A DNA stretch of 64,000 nt from Zobellia roscoffensis (GTDB lineage: Bacteria; Bacteroidota; Bacteroidia; Flavobacteriales; Flavobacteriaceae). Positions within the stretch are counted from its first letter, which is position 1, and every line of letters begins with the position of its first letter. Shown piece by piece: positions 1-9,364 of this stretch. The position numbers and the translations under genes are program-made. The stretch spans positions 4,442,911 through 4,506,910 of the forward strand of contig NZ_JADDXT010000002.1 in assembly GCF_015330165.1 (NCBI RefSeq), read 5' to 3'. The notes under the pieces were generated by a model. The model saw only the letters and a program-made list of their open reading frames with translations, made no database searches and was not told the DNA's origin.

Positions 1-606
1 TTGAGTCAATTTAAAGAAGACAATGCTAAACTTGCTAAACCCTCAACAGATGAAAACCGAGTGGTTTTTATGGGTAATTCCATTACCATAGGTTGGCTCA
101 ACTCAAGACCGGAATTCTTTGCTAACAAACCCTACGTAAATAGAGGTATTAGCGGTCAGACTACTCCACAAATGTTAGTACGTTTCAGACAAGATGTAAT
201 TGATTTACAACCCAAAGTAATGGTTCTCTTAGCGGGTACTAACGATATAGCCGGCAATACAGGGCCGTCAACTCTTGAGATGATTATGAACAATATTAAA
301 TCTATGGCAGACTTAGCGGCAGCAAATGACATTAAAGTAATTTTGTCTTCCACTTTACCTGCTTTTAATTATCCATGGAAACCAGGAGTGGAGCCTGCCC
401 AAAAAATTGTGGATTTAAACAAGATGATCAAAGCTTATGCTGAAGAAAAAGGCCATATTTATCTCGATTACTTTTCTGCATTGGCAGACGAGCGCAATGG
501 ACTACCAAAAAAATATGCAAAAGATGGTGTACACCCCACTGTTGAAGGTTACAAAGTAATGGAGCCCCTTGTAGAAAAAGCTATTGCCGATGCATTGCAA
601 AATTAA
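1..606 (+). CDS. SGNH/GDSL-family hydrolase, 5'-truncated by window edge
   Basis: Secreted-type SGNH (GDSL) esterase/lipase. The visible 201 residues hold all four family blocks: the nucleophile in GNS (Ser27 of the visible part), the Gly of SGQTT (near 52), the Asn of GTND (near 81) and the catalytic DGVHP (Asp175, His178). The reading frame is open to base 1 and begins there with TTG, so the true start and any signal peptide probably lie upstream of the window. SGNH enzymes in polysaccharide loci often remove acetyl or other esters from sugars. The substrate here is unknown. The next gene follows on the same strand after 111 bases. The family call is firm and the function is not. Confidence 0.85.
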   Translation: MSQFKEDNAKLAKPSTDENRVVFMGNSITIGWLNSRPEFFANKPYVNRGISGQTTPQMLVRFRQDVIDLQPKVMVLLAGTNDIAGNTGPSTLEMIMNNIKSMADLAAANDIKVILSSTLPAFNYPWKPGVEPAQKIVDLNKMIKAYAEEKGHIYLDYFSALADERNGLPKKYAKDGVHPTVEGYKVMEPLVEKAIADALQN

Positions 607-717
607 AGAGTAGCACACGTTTACAATTTTCGAATCTTTTAGGTAAAAATCTAATACCCTTTTTATGTATATCTTCGTTAGTATTGGCTACCAAAAATTC
701 CACTTTTAAATCTGCTA

Positions 718-2439
718 ATGCAAGAAACAGCTAAAGATTCAAACTCGACCATCGACACTGATTCATCTGAACGTTTCGATTCTATAATCATCGGTTCTGG
801 AGCTGGTGGTTTGGCTACTGCCATTTGCCTAGCTAGAGCAGGTAAGAAAGTAGTGGTACTGGAACAACACGATGTTCCTGGTGGTTGGTGCCATAGTTTC
901 TATTTAAACGGACACCGCTTTACTCCTGGGGTACATTATGTTGGACTTATGGCTGAAGGAGAAGCTACCAACGATTTGTACCGTGGTTTAGGAATTGCCA
1001 ACGACCTCGTATTTTTTAGAATGAATCCCGATGCCTACGAACATGTTCTTGTAGGTGAAGAACGATTTGATTTTCCAGCTAATTTTGATTTGCTAATCGA
1101 ACGTCTATCCCAACGGTTTCCTAAAGAGGAAAAACAAATTTACAAATACCTTCACTTGACCCGTAAAGTTAGTGAAGAACTCTACTCCCTACCCTATTTT
1201 AAAGGGTTTTGGCAGAAGTTGACAATTCCTTTCAAAACAAAACATTTTGGAAAGTACGGTATGTTCAGCGTGAGAAAAGTAATTGGATGGCATATCAAAA
1301 ATCCACTTTTAAAAAATATTTTGAACATACAATGTGGTGACCATGGTGCACAACCTAAAAAGGTTCCTTTTGTATTACATAGTGCATTAATGTACCATTA
1401 CTTTCAAGGAGGATACTATCCCATGGGCGGTGGTGGAGCGCTCATAAAAGCAATGACCAATAAACTGAAAGAATATGGTGGAGAACTCCGCACAAGCACA
1501 GCCGTAAAAACTATTATCTTGGAAGGAGACCAACGTAAAAAAGCCGTTGGCGTAACTTTAAACAACGGAAAAAAATTATATGCTAGCACCATAGTTTCCA
1601 ATGCGGATGTAGGTATTACCTATAACAATCTAATTGGTAGAGAAAACTTAAGTAAAAGTCTGCAGCAAAAATTAGCAAAAACAAAATATTCAAGTACTTC
1701 GTTGATGTTGTTTTTAATTGTTGATATGGACTTACGCAAAGCAGGACTAGATTCCGGCAATATTTGGATGATGCCAAATAAAGACACTGACGATTTTTAT
1801 GATAGCATGCTCGAATCCGATATTTCAAAAGGAGATGCCTTTGAAGGGATGTTCATTAGTTGCACAACCTTAAAAGACCCTTCTAGCTTTGATGGCAAAT
1901 ACCATAGTATAGAAGCTATTACCCTTGTAGATTTTAAAGCGTTCGAAAAATTCAAAAATGAAAATCAAGAGCGGTCTCAAGAATATCTAGATTTTAAAGA
2001 ACGATTGATGCAAAAAATGCTAAACGGACTAGAAAAAGCTATTCCGGGTATCAGAAATCACATTGTTCAAAAAGATTTAGGTACTCCATTGACCAATAAA
2101 TACTATGTAAATACAACAGATGGAAATATTTACGGTACCGAAAAAAGTCTCAAACATATAGGTCCTTTTGCTTACAAAGCTAAAAGCGAAATTGAGAACC
2201 TCTATCTATGTGGTGCCAGTATTTTGTCCCATGGTGTTGCAGGAGTCTCGCATTCCGGTGTTGATACCGCAGCACAAATTTTAGAGTGTGACCCAGATGA
2301 GCTCAAAAAACCACAGGAAAACCAACATATTAGAATCTATGAAGCCGAAGATTCCACAGACTACCCAGAATGGATGCTGAAAAAAATAGCGGTCAAAACT
2401 GCTAGGGCCAAAAACAAAAGCGCAGATATCAATACATAA
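718..2439 (+). CDS. Phytoene desaturase / retinol saturase-type FAD oxidoreductase
   Basis: A 573-residue FAD-dependent oxidoreductase of the CrtI/RetSat superfamily. The N-terminal dinucleotide motif GSGAGG (residues 26-31) is followed by an acidic strand end and a GG-W FAD-contact segment (about 55-58). A C-terminal FAD motif lies near residue 500 (LYLCGAS followed by a GVSHSG stretch). The ATG at 718 precedes a short polar tail and then the Rossmann strand. Family members isomerise, desaturate or saturate polyenes such as carotenoids. There are no carotenoid genes nearby, so the substrate cannot be assigned. It stands between an SGNH hydrolase and a carbohydrate-related pair, so it may be an independent unit. 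Confidence 0.8.
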   Translation: MQETAKDSNSTIDTDSSERFDSIIIGSGAGGLATAICLARAGKKVVVLEQHDVPGGWCHSFYLNGHRFTPGVHYVGLMAEGEATNDLYRGLGIANDLVFFRMNPDAYEHVLVGEERFDFPANFDLLIERLSQRFPKEEKQIYKYLHLTRKVSEELYSLPYFKGFWQKLTIPFKTKHFGKYGMFSVRKVIGWHIKNPLLKNILNIQCGDHGAQPKKVPFVLHSALMYHYFQGGYYPMGGGGALIKAMTNKLKEYGGELRTSTAVKTIILEGDQRKKAVGVTLNNGKKLYASTIVSNADVGITYNNLIGRENLSKSLQQKLAKTKYSSTSLMLFLIVDMDLRKAGLDSGNIWMMPNKDTDDFYDSMLESDISKGDAFEGMFISCTTLKDPSSFDGKYHSIEAITLVDFKAFEKFKNENQERSQEYLDFKERLMQKMLNGLEKAIPGIRNHIVQKDLGTPLTNKYYVNTTDGNIYGTEKSLKHIGPFAYKAKSEIENLYLCGASILSHGVAGVSHSGVDTAAQILECDPDELKKPQENQHIRIYEAEDSTDYPEWMLKKIAVKTARAKNKSADINT

Positions 2440-2511
2440 GATATATACGAAGTCATTTTTGTCAATTTATTATACTCGGCAGACCATTTGTTCTACTGTA
2501 ATTTAACAATA

Positions 2512-2529
2512 CTTCTTAATTTTAAGAAG
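2512..2529. repeat. Perfect palindrome upstream of the DUF5107 gene
   Basis: CTTCTTAA and TTAAGAAG form perfect 8-base arms separated by TT, about 22 bases before the ATG at 2552. There is no T tract after it, so it is not a terminator. It could be an operator or a 5'-UTR hairpin. Confidence 0.45.
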
Positions 2530-2551
2530 AACATTACAATACATACAAATT

Positions 2552-5500
2552 ATGCCAAACCAAATTCGATTTCTCTCAACATTTTTATTTTTTATTTGTA
2601 TTTCTGCCCTTCAGGCACAAGTAAAAGTTTACGAAGGTCAAGAAACCATCCCTACGTATAAAATAGGTACGGACGAGGTCAGTCCTATTTTTTATACGGG
2701 TAGAGGCGTTCAAGGAGCGCAGGGTAAAGTATATCCGTACGCTTCGCAAACCAAATTAGGTGACTCGTTAGTAGATGTCACTTATGACATGGTCTACCTA
2801 GAAAACGAGTACATACGAGTTAAAGTTTTACCCGCTTTTGGTGGCCGCCTATTCTCAGCGATCGACAAAACTAACGGACATGAACTTTTTCATACGAATA
2901 GTGTTATTAAACCCGATTTAATAGGGACTTTAGGCGCTTGGGTTTCCGGGGGAATCGAATGGTGTTTTCCTCACCACCACCGTACTACTACCATGCTACC
3001 CAGTGATTATAGAATGATAAATAACGAAGACGGAAGCGCTACCGTTTGGATCGGTGAGACCGAAAAAACCCGAGATATGCGTGGTATAGTAGGTATGACG
3101 CTGAGACCAGGTCGCTCCTACATTGAAGTGGATTATCGTATTAATAACACTAGCGATGTTACGACTACATTTCTTTTTTGGGCAAATGTGGCCATTACAG
3201 CAAATGATGATTTTAGAACCTTCTGGCCACCAAGTCAAGAAATTGGAGTATACCATAACAATAGTAGTTTTATTAAGTGGCCATTATCAAATAAAACAGA
3301 CGATTACGGAAGAACCAGTTACGAAGAAGGTGTAGACCTTACTTGGTGGAAAAACCACCCAAATCCGGTTTCATTTTTTATGTGGGACATTAAAGAGGGT
3401 TTTATAGGTGGGTATGATTATGGACAAAATGCGGGAACCGTTCATGTTGGTGATCCATTTGAAAACAATGCTTCAAAACTATGGCAATTTGGACCAGGCT
3501 TACAAGGGCAAAATGCAAGACGTAAACTTACCGACGACGGAAAAGCTTATGTAGAATTAATGACGGGAACATTTTCAAACAATCAACCCGATTATAATTG
3601 GATTCTTCCCCATTCCGTTAAAGATGCAAAAAATTACTGGTATCCTGTACGTGATTTAGAAGTGGTTAAAAATTCAAATACCGATGCATCCGTAACCTTG
3701 CAAAAGCGTAATGCAAAAACGTTTTTTTATGGGTTCAACACCACCAAAACCTTTAAAAATGCTAAGGTTATTCTTAAAAACGGCCAAACCATTTTGGAAG
3801 AAAAAACGATAGATATTGACCCCGCCCATCCTTTTACATCCACATATAAAAATAGAAAGGCCTTAGATGAACATCAACTTACTGCTCTTATCCAGGATGC
3901 GGATGGTAATGAACTTATTTCATACACGCCCTACAAACCTGCAAACCCTCAACTACCCGAAAATCAGGAAAAGGTAAAGAAACCAGAAGAATTAAAAACT
4001 GTTGAAGATTTATATTTAACCGGACGTTTCGTTGAGCAATTTAGAAGACCGGGTATAGAACCAGATGATTACTATTTAGCCGCTTTGGACAAATCGCCAA
4101 ATGATTACCGTACCAATCTAGCTTTGGGTATTCGTAGAATAACTCAAACAAAATATGAAGAAGCTTTGAAATATCTTCAAACCGCAGCGGACAAATTAAA
4201 AGTGAAATACTACCAACCCAAAGAAGGTGAAATATTCTACTATTTAGGGTTGGCACACCAAGCATTAGGCCATAAAGAAGAAGCCTATGCCAACTTAGCC
4301 AGAGCCACCTGGTACTATCAATGGTTTTCTGCCGGCAACTTTAAATTAGCACAAATAGAGAGCGCCAAGGGAAACTATTCAAAGGCTCTGGAATATGCCC
4401 AAGAAGCCTATTCCACAAACAACAGAGATGGGAGGATTGTAGTATTGAACGCGGCTTTACTTCGTAAACTAGACCGACAAAATGAAGCCAACGGACTTTT
4501 AGAAAATCAAATTGCCTACGATCCACTTGATTTTTCTGTGCTATATGAAATGGAACTGGCCAAAGGTAGCAGCTCAATGGATACATGGAAAATGAATATG
4601 CAGGATCCAGAAAATAATTATTTGGAGATTGCCACTAATTACATGAACGCAGGTCTGATTGAAGACGGAATTGCTTTGCTATCCGGCATAAAAAATGAGT
4701 CTAACCCTCTTATTGCATACTACGAGGCGTGGTTCTACACTAAAGCCGGTAATTTATCTAAAGCTGCCGATGCTATTTCAACGGCTAAAAAAGCATCTCT
4801 GGATTACGCTTTCCCATATCGTACGGAAACCGAAACTGTCTTAAACAAATCTCTGGAGATTGATGCCAATAACGCTACTACCTTTTACCTTTTGGGTAAC
4901 CTCTTGTATGATAAAAGACCGGATGATGCCATTATGTATTGGCAGAAGGCCGGTGCTATAGATACAAGTATTCCCATGGTTTGGCGTAATCTGGCCTTTG
5001 GCGCTTTCTATCACCAAAAAAATCCATCACAGGCCATAGATTATATGACCAAGGCTATTGCGCTTGACAACTCAAATCCATTATGGTACTCGGAACTTTC
5101 AAAATATTATGACGAATCCGATGCCGATTTTAGAAAAAATCTGGAAATCTTAGATAACAATCTTGATATCGTAAGAGAAGATGTGGATGCCCCAAAAACG
5201 TATGTTGAACTTTTAAATCTAGCCGGAGATTATGATAAAGCTATTGCATTTCTAGACAAACATCATTTTAGAACTTGGGAAGGTGGTAGAGAAACGTACT
5301 GGCATTATGTAGATACCCATACCTTAAAAGCTAAAAAGTTAATTGCCGATAAAAACCCTAAAGAAGCTGTTTCTCATTTGGAGCGCGCACTACTTTACCC
5401 TGAAAATCTTGAAGTAGGCAAGCCTACACACGACGAAAAAAATGCAATGATCTATTATTATATGGGAGAAGCTTATGACCAATTGGGTGATGCTAAAAAA

Positions 5501-5854
5501 GCGAAGTCCAGTTATCAAAAAAGCATTGACGCCCAGAGCGGAAGAGGTATGAACGACCTTTTATTTTTTCAAGGTAAATCATTGGAAAAGTTGGGAGATT
5601 CAGAAAAGGCAAAAACCATTTATAAAGACCTTATTGCAAAAGGGAAGTCAATGCGTGAGAGCGGCACCGGCAATACGTTAGTTGCCGTAGAAGAAGCCTC
5701 CGCTACAAACAAAAAGTTCACTTCCAACTCCTATTATTTAGAAGCACTAGGTAATTTAGGACTTAAAAATAGTGCAGAATCGGAAAAGGAACTACAACAG
5801 GCATTAGATATTTATCCTAATAATTTGTGGGCCAAAATCATGATGAACAACTAA
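2552..5854 (+). CDS. Exported DUF5107 domain protein with TPR repeats
   Basis: A 1100-residue protein with a cleavable signal peptide (hydrophobic segment at residues 5-20, ending in LQAQ). Residues of about 25-330 match the DUF5107 pattern, a galactose-mutarotase-like beta-sandwich, including a Trp/His-rich segment near 130-150 (GGIEWCFPHHHR). Residues of about 480-1100 are helical and TPR-like, with many Ala/Tyr-rich 34-residue units. DUF5107 proteins are common in Bacteroidota carbohydrate loci. No activity is known to me, and the mutarotase-like fold suggests sugar binding. The gene is followed after 14 bases by a CBM9-like protein, so the two are probably co-transcribed. Confidence 0.85.
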   Translation: MPNQIRFLSTFLFFICISALQAQVKVYEGQETIPTYKIGTDEVSPIFYTGRGVQGAQGKVYPYASQTKLGDSLVDVTYDMVYLENEYIRVKVLPAFGGRLFSAIDKTNGHELFHTNSVIKPDLIGTLGAWVSGGIEWCFPHHHRTTTMLPSDYRMINNEDGSATVWIGETEKTRDMRGIVGMTLRPGRSYIEVDYRINNTSDVTTTFLFWANVAITANDDFRTFWPPSQEIGVYHNNSSFIKWPLSNKTDDYGRTSYEEGVDLTWWKNHPNPVSFFMWDIKEGFIGGYDYGQNAGTVHVGDPFENNASKLWQFGPGLQGQNARRKLTDDGKAYVELMTGTFSNNQPDYNWILPHSVKDAKNYWYPVRDLEVVKNSNTDASVTLQKRNAKTFFYGFNTTKTFKNAKVILKNGQTILEEKTIDIDPAHPFTSTYKNRKALDEHQLTALIQDADGNELISYTPYKPANPQLPENQEKVKKPEELKTVEDLYLTGRFVEQFRRPGIEPDDYYLAALDKSPNDYRTNLALGIRRITQTKYEEALKYLQTAADKLKVKYYQPKEGEIFYYLGLAHQALGHKEEAYANLARATWYYQWFSAGNFKLAQIESAKGNYSKALEYAQEAYSTNNRDGRIVVLNAALLRKLDRQNEANGLLENQIAYDPLDFSVLYEMELAKGSSSMDTWKMNMQDPENNYLEIATNYMNAGLIEDGIALLSGIKNESNPLIAYYEAWFYTKAGNLSKAADAISTAKKASLDYAFPYRTETETVLNKSLEIDANNATTFYLLGNLLYDKRPDDAIMYWQKAGAIDTSIPMVWRNLAFGAFYHQKNPSQAIDYMTKAIALDNSNPLWYSELSKYYDESDADFRKNLEILDNNLDIVREDVDAPKTYVELLNLAGDYDKAIAFLDKHHFRTWEGGRETYWHYVDTHTLKAKKLIADKNPKEAVSHLERALLYPENLEVGKPTHDEKNAMIYYYMGEAYDQLGDAKKAKSSYQKSIDAQSGRGMNDLLFFQGKSLEKLGDSEKAKTIYKDLIAKGKSMRESGTGNTLVAVEEASATNKKFTSNSYYLEALGNLGLKNSAESEKELQQALDIYPNNLWAKIMMNN

Positions 5855-5868
5855 CCCTCATTAAACAT

Positions 5869-6639
5869 ATGTTACAAAATACTAAGGTTTTAGTCACTGT
5901 CTTCTTTCTATCCGCTACCCTGTGGGCACAACAAGAAAAGAAACTTTCTTTGGGGGAACAACCTATTTTTAAAGTTTCTAAAGTTAGTGAGCCCATGCAG
6001 ATAGATGGAAAAATGAAGGAAGGGGCTTGGTCCAGAACGGAAGCTAGAACCTTAGATAATTTCTATAATATAGATAAACCTTCGGACCAGCAGAAATCAA
6101 CTTTTAGAATGCTTTGGGGCGAGGATGAGTTCTATATCTTCTTTGAAATAGAAGACCAATATATTACATCTAGGGAAACCAAAAGAGACGGGCAACCTTA
6201 TTTTGATGACTGTGCCGAAATATTCTTCATTACTGCTCCAGATAGTCTAGACACTCATTTTGGATATGAATTGAATTTAAACAAAGCTTCAAACGACTTT
6301 ATTTATTTCAATAATTATACAATGGGAAAAGATGTAGTTTACAAATCTTTCAATCCTAGTTTTGAGGTAGAGGTAACATTTGATGGAACAATAAATGATA
6401 ATTCCGATATAGATAAGGGATGGACCATGGAAATGGCCATCCCCTATTCTAACTTTGGTGAGCTTGGTAAAGTTGTTGCAATTGAACCCGGAAACAAATG
6501 GGCTTTCCTTGCTATTCGTCAAGACCGTAATGATGCTAACGGCAACCGCCGGTCTACATCAACTATTTTCCCTATTTATGATATTTCCAAAAACGTACAT
6601 CAAGCGAACAGGTTTGGACTAATGGAATTTGTTGAATAA
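5869..6639 (+). CDS. Exported CBM9-like carbohydrate-binding protein
   Basis: A 256-residue protein starting at the ATG at 5869. This start gives a good signal peptide (KVLVTVFFLSATLWAQ) and leaves a 14-base gap after the DUF5107 gene. An in-frame ATG at 5827 would overlap the upstream gene and bury the signal peptide. Residues of about 30-250 show the CBM9-like/DUF1083 pattern: an opening IDGKMKEGAWSRTE strand, the LWGEDEFYIFFEIED strand and the conserved YFDDCAEIFF segment. Such domains bind sugar chain ends, but stand-alone versions in Bacteroidota are mostly uncharacterised. It is convergent with the next gene, with only 9 bases between the two stop codons. Confidence 0.85.
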   Translation: MLQNTKVLVTVFFLSATLWAQQEKKLSLGEQPIFKVSKVSEPMQIDGKMKEGAWSRTEARTLDNFYNIDKPSDQQKSTFRMLWGEDEFYIFFEIEDQYITSRETKRDGQPYFDDCAEIFFITAPDSLDTHFGYELNLNKASNDFIYFNNYTMGKDVVYKSFNPSFEVEVTFDGTINDNSDIDKGWTMEMAIPYSNFGELGKVVAIEPGNKWAFLAIRQDRNDANGNRRSTSTIFPIYDISKNVHQANRFGLMEFVE

Positions 6640-6648
6640 TATTTTTGA

Positions 6649-7809
6649 CTACCAGTTCGTAAACGAACCGTCCTGGCGTCTTAACCTTGGTATTTCAATT
6701 GGTTTAAAAGTTTTTTCCAAAGCCAATTCTTCATTGAACTCAACACCTAGTCCAGGAGTATCCAATACAGGATACGTAGGTCCATTCAAAATTGGACGCA
6801 CAGGATAAAATTCCGGAGCATCGGTTCCCATATACTGTGCCGGAGTATTCATTTCTTCCAACCAGCCAAAATTAGGACATGCTGCTGCCATATGAATGGA
6901 AGCCGCTGTACAAATAGGACCTAACGGGTTATGGGGCATCAAATCTATATAATGTGCTTCCGCTAAACTGGCCACTTTCATTGCCTCGGTAATTCCACCT
7001 ACATTACAAATATCTATACGTGCATATTGAGTCAAATTACGCTCTAAAAAAGGTAAAAACTGCCACTTGCTTGAAAACTCTTCTCCTATAGTAAATGGAA
7101 TATCAACCATTTTACGAAGGTTCTCATATGCTTCCGGATTTTCATCGCGGATAGGTTCCTCAATATAATCTAATGTTCCTGGAGGCATACGTTTTATAAA
7201 TGAATACGTCTGGGCCGGAGTAAGTCTTGTATGGTAATCAATGCCTATGGTAATGGCCGTACCCACTTCTTTTCTCAAGTCAGTAAGCCATTCGGCGATT
7301 GTTGCAATGGACTGGCGAGGTTCAAAAAGCTCTTTGTCTCCTTCGGCCTCAAATTCAGCTGGAGCCAAACGCAACATGTTCCAACCCTCTTTTATACATG
7401 TTTTAGAATACTCAAAAAGCTCTTCTCGTGTTCTAAAACGAACCGAAGCAAAACAGTCTACATGGTCGCGATGTTTCCCTCCTAAAAGTTCATATACCGG
7501 AACACCAAGCGCCTTTCCTTTAATATCATAAAGAGCAATATCAATAGCCGAAATAGCCGCTGTAAGTACTCTACCACCTTCAAAATATTGTCCGCGATAC
7601 ATTTCTTGCCAAAGTGCACCAATATTTCGCGCGTCTTTTCCAATTAGAAAACCTTTAAAATGTTCTATTGCACCTATAACCGCTAATTCCCTTCCTGAAA
7701 GCCCTGATGCCCCCCATCCGTAAATTCCTGAATCGGTTTCAACCTTTACAACAAGTTGGCTTCCAAAACCAACATTTATGGGAAAAGTTTTAATAGCTGA
7801 TATCTTCAT
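6649..7809 (-). CDS. Enolase-superfamily sugar acid dehydratase, D-galactonate dehydratase-like
   Basis: A 386-residue mandelate racemase/muconate lactonising-type enzyme. The metal and catalytic residues are visible: Asp191 and His193 (D-x-H), Glu217, Glu243 and His293. Each is exactly eight residues downstream of the equivalents I recall for E. coli DgoD (183, 185, 209, 235, 285). The C-terminal end, with its LRRQD and a final Trp, also resembles DgoD. The expected reaction is beta-dehydration of an aldonate such as D-galactonate to a 2-keto-3-deoxy acid. The ATG at 7809 is chosen because an upstream ATG at 7878 would overlap the transporter gene and add an unrelated tail. It lies 31 bases after the transporter gene, so one transcript is likely. 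The exact substrate is inferred. Confidence 0.8.
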   Translation of the reverse strand: MKISAIKTFPINVGFGSQLVVKVETDSGIYGWGASGLSGRELAVIGAIEHFKGFLIGKDARNIGALWQEMYRGQYFEGGRVLTAAISAIDIALYDIKGKALGVPVYELLGGKHRDHVDCFASVRFRTREELFEYSKTCIKEGWNMLRLAPAEFEAEGDKELFEPRQSIATIAEWLTDLRKEVGTAITIGIDYHTRLTPAQTYSFIKRMPPGTLDYIEEPIRDENPEAYENLRKMVDIPFTIGEEFSSKWQFLPFLERNLTQYARIDICNVGGITEAMKVASLAEAHYIDLMPHNPLGPICTAASIHMAAACPNFGWLEEMNTPAQYMGTDAPEFYPVRPILNGPTYPVLDTPGLGVEFNEELALEKTFKPIEIPRLRRQDGSFTNW

Positions 7810-7840
7810 AAAATGCCTATTTATTATGTTTAGTGTTTTA

Positions 7841-9142
7841 TTAATTTTTTGGTACGATACGTTCAACTTTACCCACAATAAAGGTGTAAGATATAAATCC
7901 GAGCAATGCTATACCACCTATAAAGAAAAGCGCTGGACTAAAATCTCCATCTTCTACCAAGTAACCGATTACAATGGGTACAACTACTCCCGCTAGACCA
8001 CCAATAAAGTTAAACGCCCCACCGGTAAGTCCTATTAATTTTTTAGGAGCCATAAGCGAAATAAATATCCACGCAATACTTGCTAACCCGTTACCAAAAA
8101 AGGCCAGGGCTAAAAAAAGTATTACAAAGAATGTATCATCTGTATAGTTTGCCCCAATAATACAGGTAGATAATAACATACCAACAATAATGGGTGTCTT
8201 TCTAGAAATCTCTACGGAATAGCCTTTCTTAATCAAATAATCAGAAGAGAAACCAGATAAAAGTACTCCAAAGAAAGCTGCCAAAAATGGAATGGAAGCC
8301 AAGAAACCTGATTTCAAAAAATCTAATCCTCTAAATTCCACGAGATATGTGGGAAACCAAGTTAGGAAAAATATAGTTGTAGCTCCCAAACAGAATTGAC
8401 CTATATAAAGTCCCCAAAGTTTTCTGTAGATAAAAGCTTGCTTGAAGTCGTTCCAATCAAATTTTTTCTTGTCCTCCTTCTTTACATCGTTTTTACCAAC
8501 AAGTCCACCTCCCTTTTCAATATGCTCTAATTCTGCTTTATTTATAGATTTATGATTTTGTGGATTACGGTAGAAAAAATACCAAATTGCCGCCCACACA
8601 AGTCCAATTATACCAGATATAATAAACAATCCTCTCCAGCCAAAATAGGTCTGAATCGTTACTAAAACCGGTGTAAGAAAAGCGAGTCCCAAAAACTGTC
8701 CCGAAGTATATATGGCAATTGCCGATGCCCGTTCGTTTTCAGGAAACCATTTGGTTACCACTAAATTATTGATAGGATAAGAAGGAGCTTCAAAAATACC
8801 TATACTGGCCCTCAACCCTAATAATGCCCCAAAAGAACTGACCATTCCCTGTATGAGAGTGGCTACAGACCATAAGGCCATCATGACAGAATATAATATA
8901 CGAGTGGGAAGTTTATCCGCGACAATACCACCAGGGATTTGCAAACAGGCATACGTCCATGCAAAGGCAGAAAATACGTAGCCCATCTGTACATTGCTCA
9001 AGCCAATATCTTCCTTCATGGCAAAAGCCGCCACGGAAATATTACTTCTGTCCAAATAATTAATAACCACGGTAACGAATACCATGGCCAATATATTATA
9101 ACGTTTACGTGTGGGATTCACAGCTGAATTAAAGTCGGTCAT
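7841..9142 (-). CDS. MFS transporter, anion:cation symporter (hexuronate/aldonate) type
   Basis: A 433-residue, 12-helix major facilitator protein. The opening helix carries the ACS-family pattern NYLDRSNISVAAFAMKEDIG. A loop after helix 2 has GGIVADKLPTR (motif A region), and a central cytoplasmic loop (about 205-235) is lysine-rich. ACS members such as ExuT, GudP and DgoT import hexuronates, glucarate or galactonate by proton symport across the inner membrane. The pairing with the downstream galactonate-dehydratase-like enzyme supports import of an aldonate or uronate. Its leader carries a strong hairpin plus T run (9184-9224). Confidence 0.85.
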   Translation of the reverse strand: MTDFNSAVNPTRKRYNILAMVFVTVVINYLDRSNISVAAFAMKEDIGLSNVQMGYVFSAFAWTYACLQIPGGIVADKLPTRILYSVMMALWSVATLIQGMVSSFGALLGLRASIGIFEAPSYPINNLVVTKWFPENERASAIAIYTSGQFLGLAFLTPVLVTIQTYFGWRGLFIISGIIGLVWAAIWYFFYRNPQNHKSINKAELEHIEKGGGLVGKNDVKKEDKKKFDWNDFKQAFIYRKLWGLYIGQFCLGATTIFFLTWFPTYLVEFRGLDFLKSGFLASIPFLAAFFGVLLSGFSSDYLIKKGYSVEISRKTPIIVGMLLSTCIIGANYTDDTFFVILFLALAFFGNGLASIAWIFISLMAPKKLIGLTGGAFNFIGGLAGVVVPIVIGYLVEDGDFSPALFFIGGIALLGFISYTFIVGKVERIVPKN

Positions 9143-9183
9143 TTAGTTAATTATTTATAAATAAATTTTGCAGGTTATTTCAA

Positions 9184-9224
9184 TAAAAAAAACAAAATCA
9201 GAAAAAAAATGAATTTCTGATTTT
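9184..9224 (-). promoter_or_regulatory. Attenuator-like hairpin in the MFS transporter leader
   Basis: On the minus strand, AAAATCAGAAA pairs perfectly with TTTCTGATTTT (11 bp, 9-base loop) and is followed by G and eight T. This is terminator-like, but it lies only about 42-82 bases upstream of the transporter ATG. The GH2 transcript already has its own terminator further upstream. It may act as an attenuator or as a second backstop terminator. Confidence 0.5.
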
Positions 9225-9302
9225 AAAAGTGTCAAGATAACAATTATTATCGTTTAGCGTAAAATAAGTTTAGTTTTAAAACACAATTGCTCAATGGATT
9301 AA

Positions 9303-9340
9303 TAAAAAAGAAACGGCAACAGGTCAAAAGAACCTGCTGC
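9303..9340 (-). terminator. Rho-independent terminator after the GH2 gene
   Basis: Minus-strand stem GCAGCAGGT/ACCTGTTGC (9 bp with one G-U pair, 7-base loop) followed by a T-rich run. It lies about 260 bases past the GH2 stop and marks the end of the long galactan operon. Confidence 0.8.
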
Positions 9341-9351
9341 AGTTTTCAAAC

Positions 9352-9364
9352 AACTAACTCAACT
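9352..9364 (-). repeat. 13-base 3'-UTR motif, copy 1
   Basis: AGTTGAGTTAGTT on the minus strand, 12 bases before the terminator stem that follows GH2. Exact copies occur at 33343-33355 (-) and 48852-48864 (+), each just before a terminator. Confidence 0.6.

Noticed and set aside
5827..5868. Earlier start for the CBM9-like protein overlapping the DUF5107 gene.
   Set aside because: It buries the signal peptide. The ATG at 5869 gives a proper exported N-terminus.
6655..6668. GTTCGT/ACGAAC palindrome between the convergent CBM9 and dehydratase genes, as a terminator.
   Set aside because: There is no T tract on either strand, and part of it codes for the end of the dehydratase.
7810..7878. Longer N-terminus for the galactonate-dehydratase-like protein.
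   Set aside because: It would overlap the end of the transporter gene, and the added residues are unlike the family. The ATG at 7809 gives the canonical MKI start.
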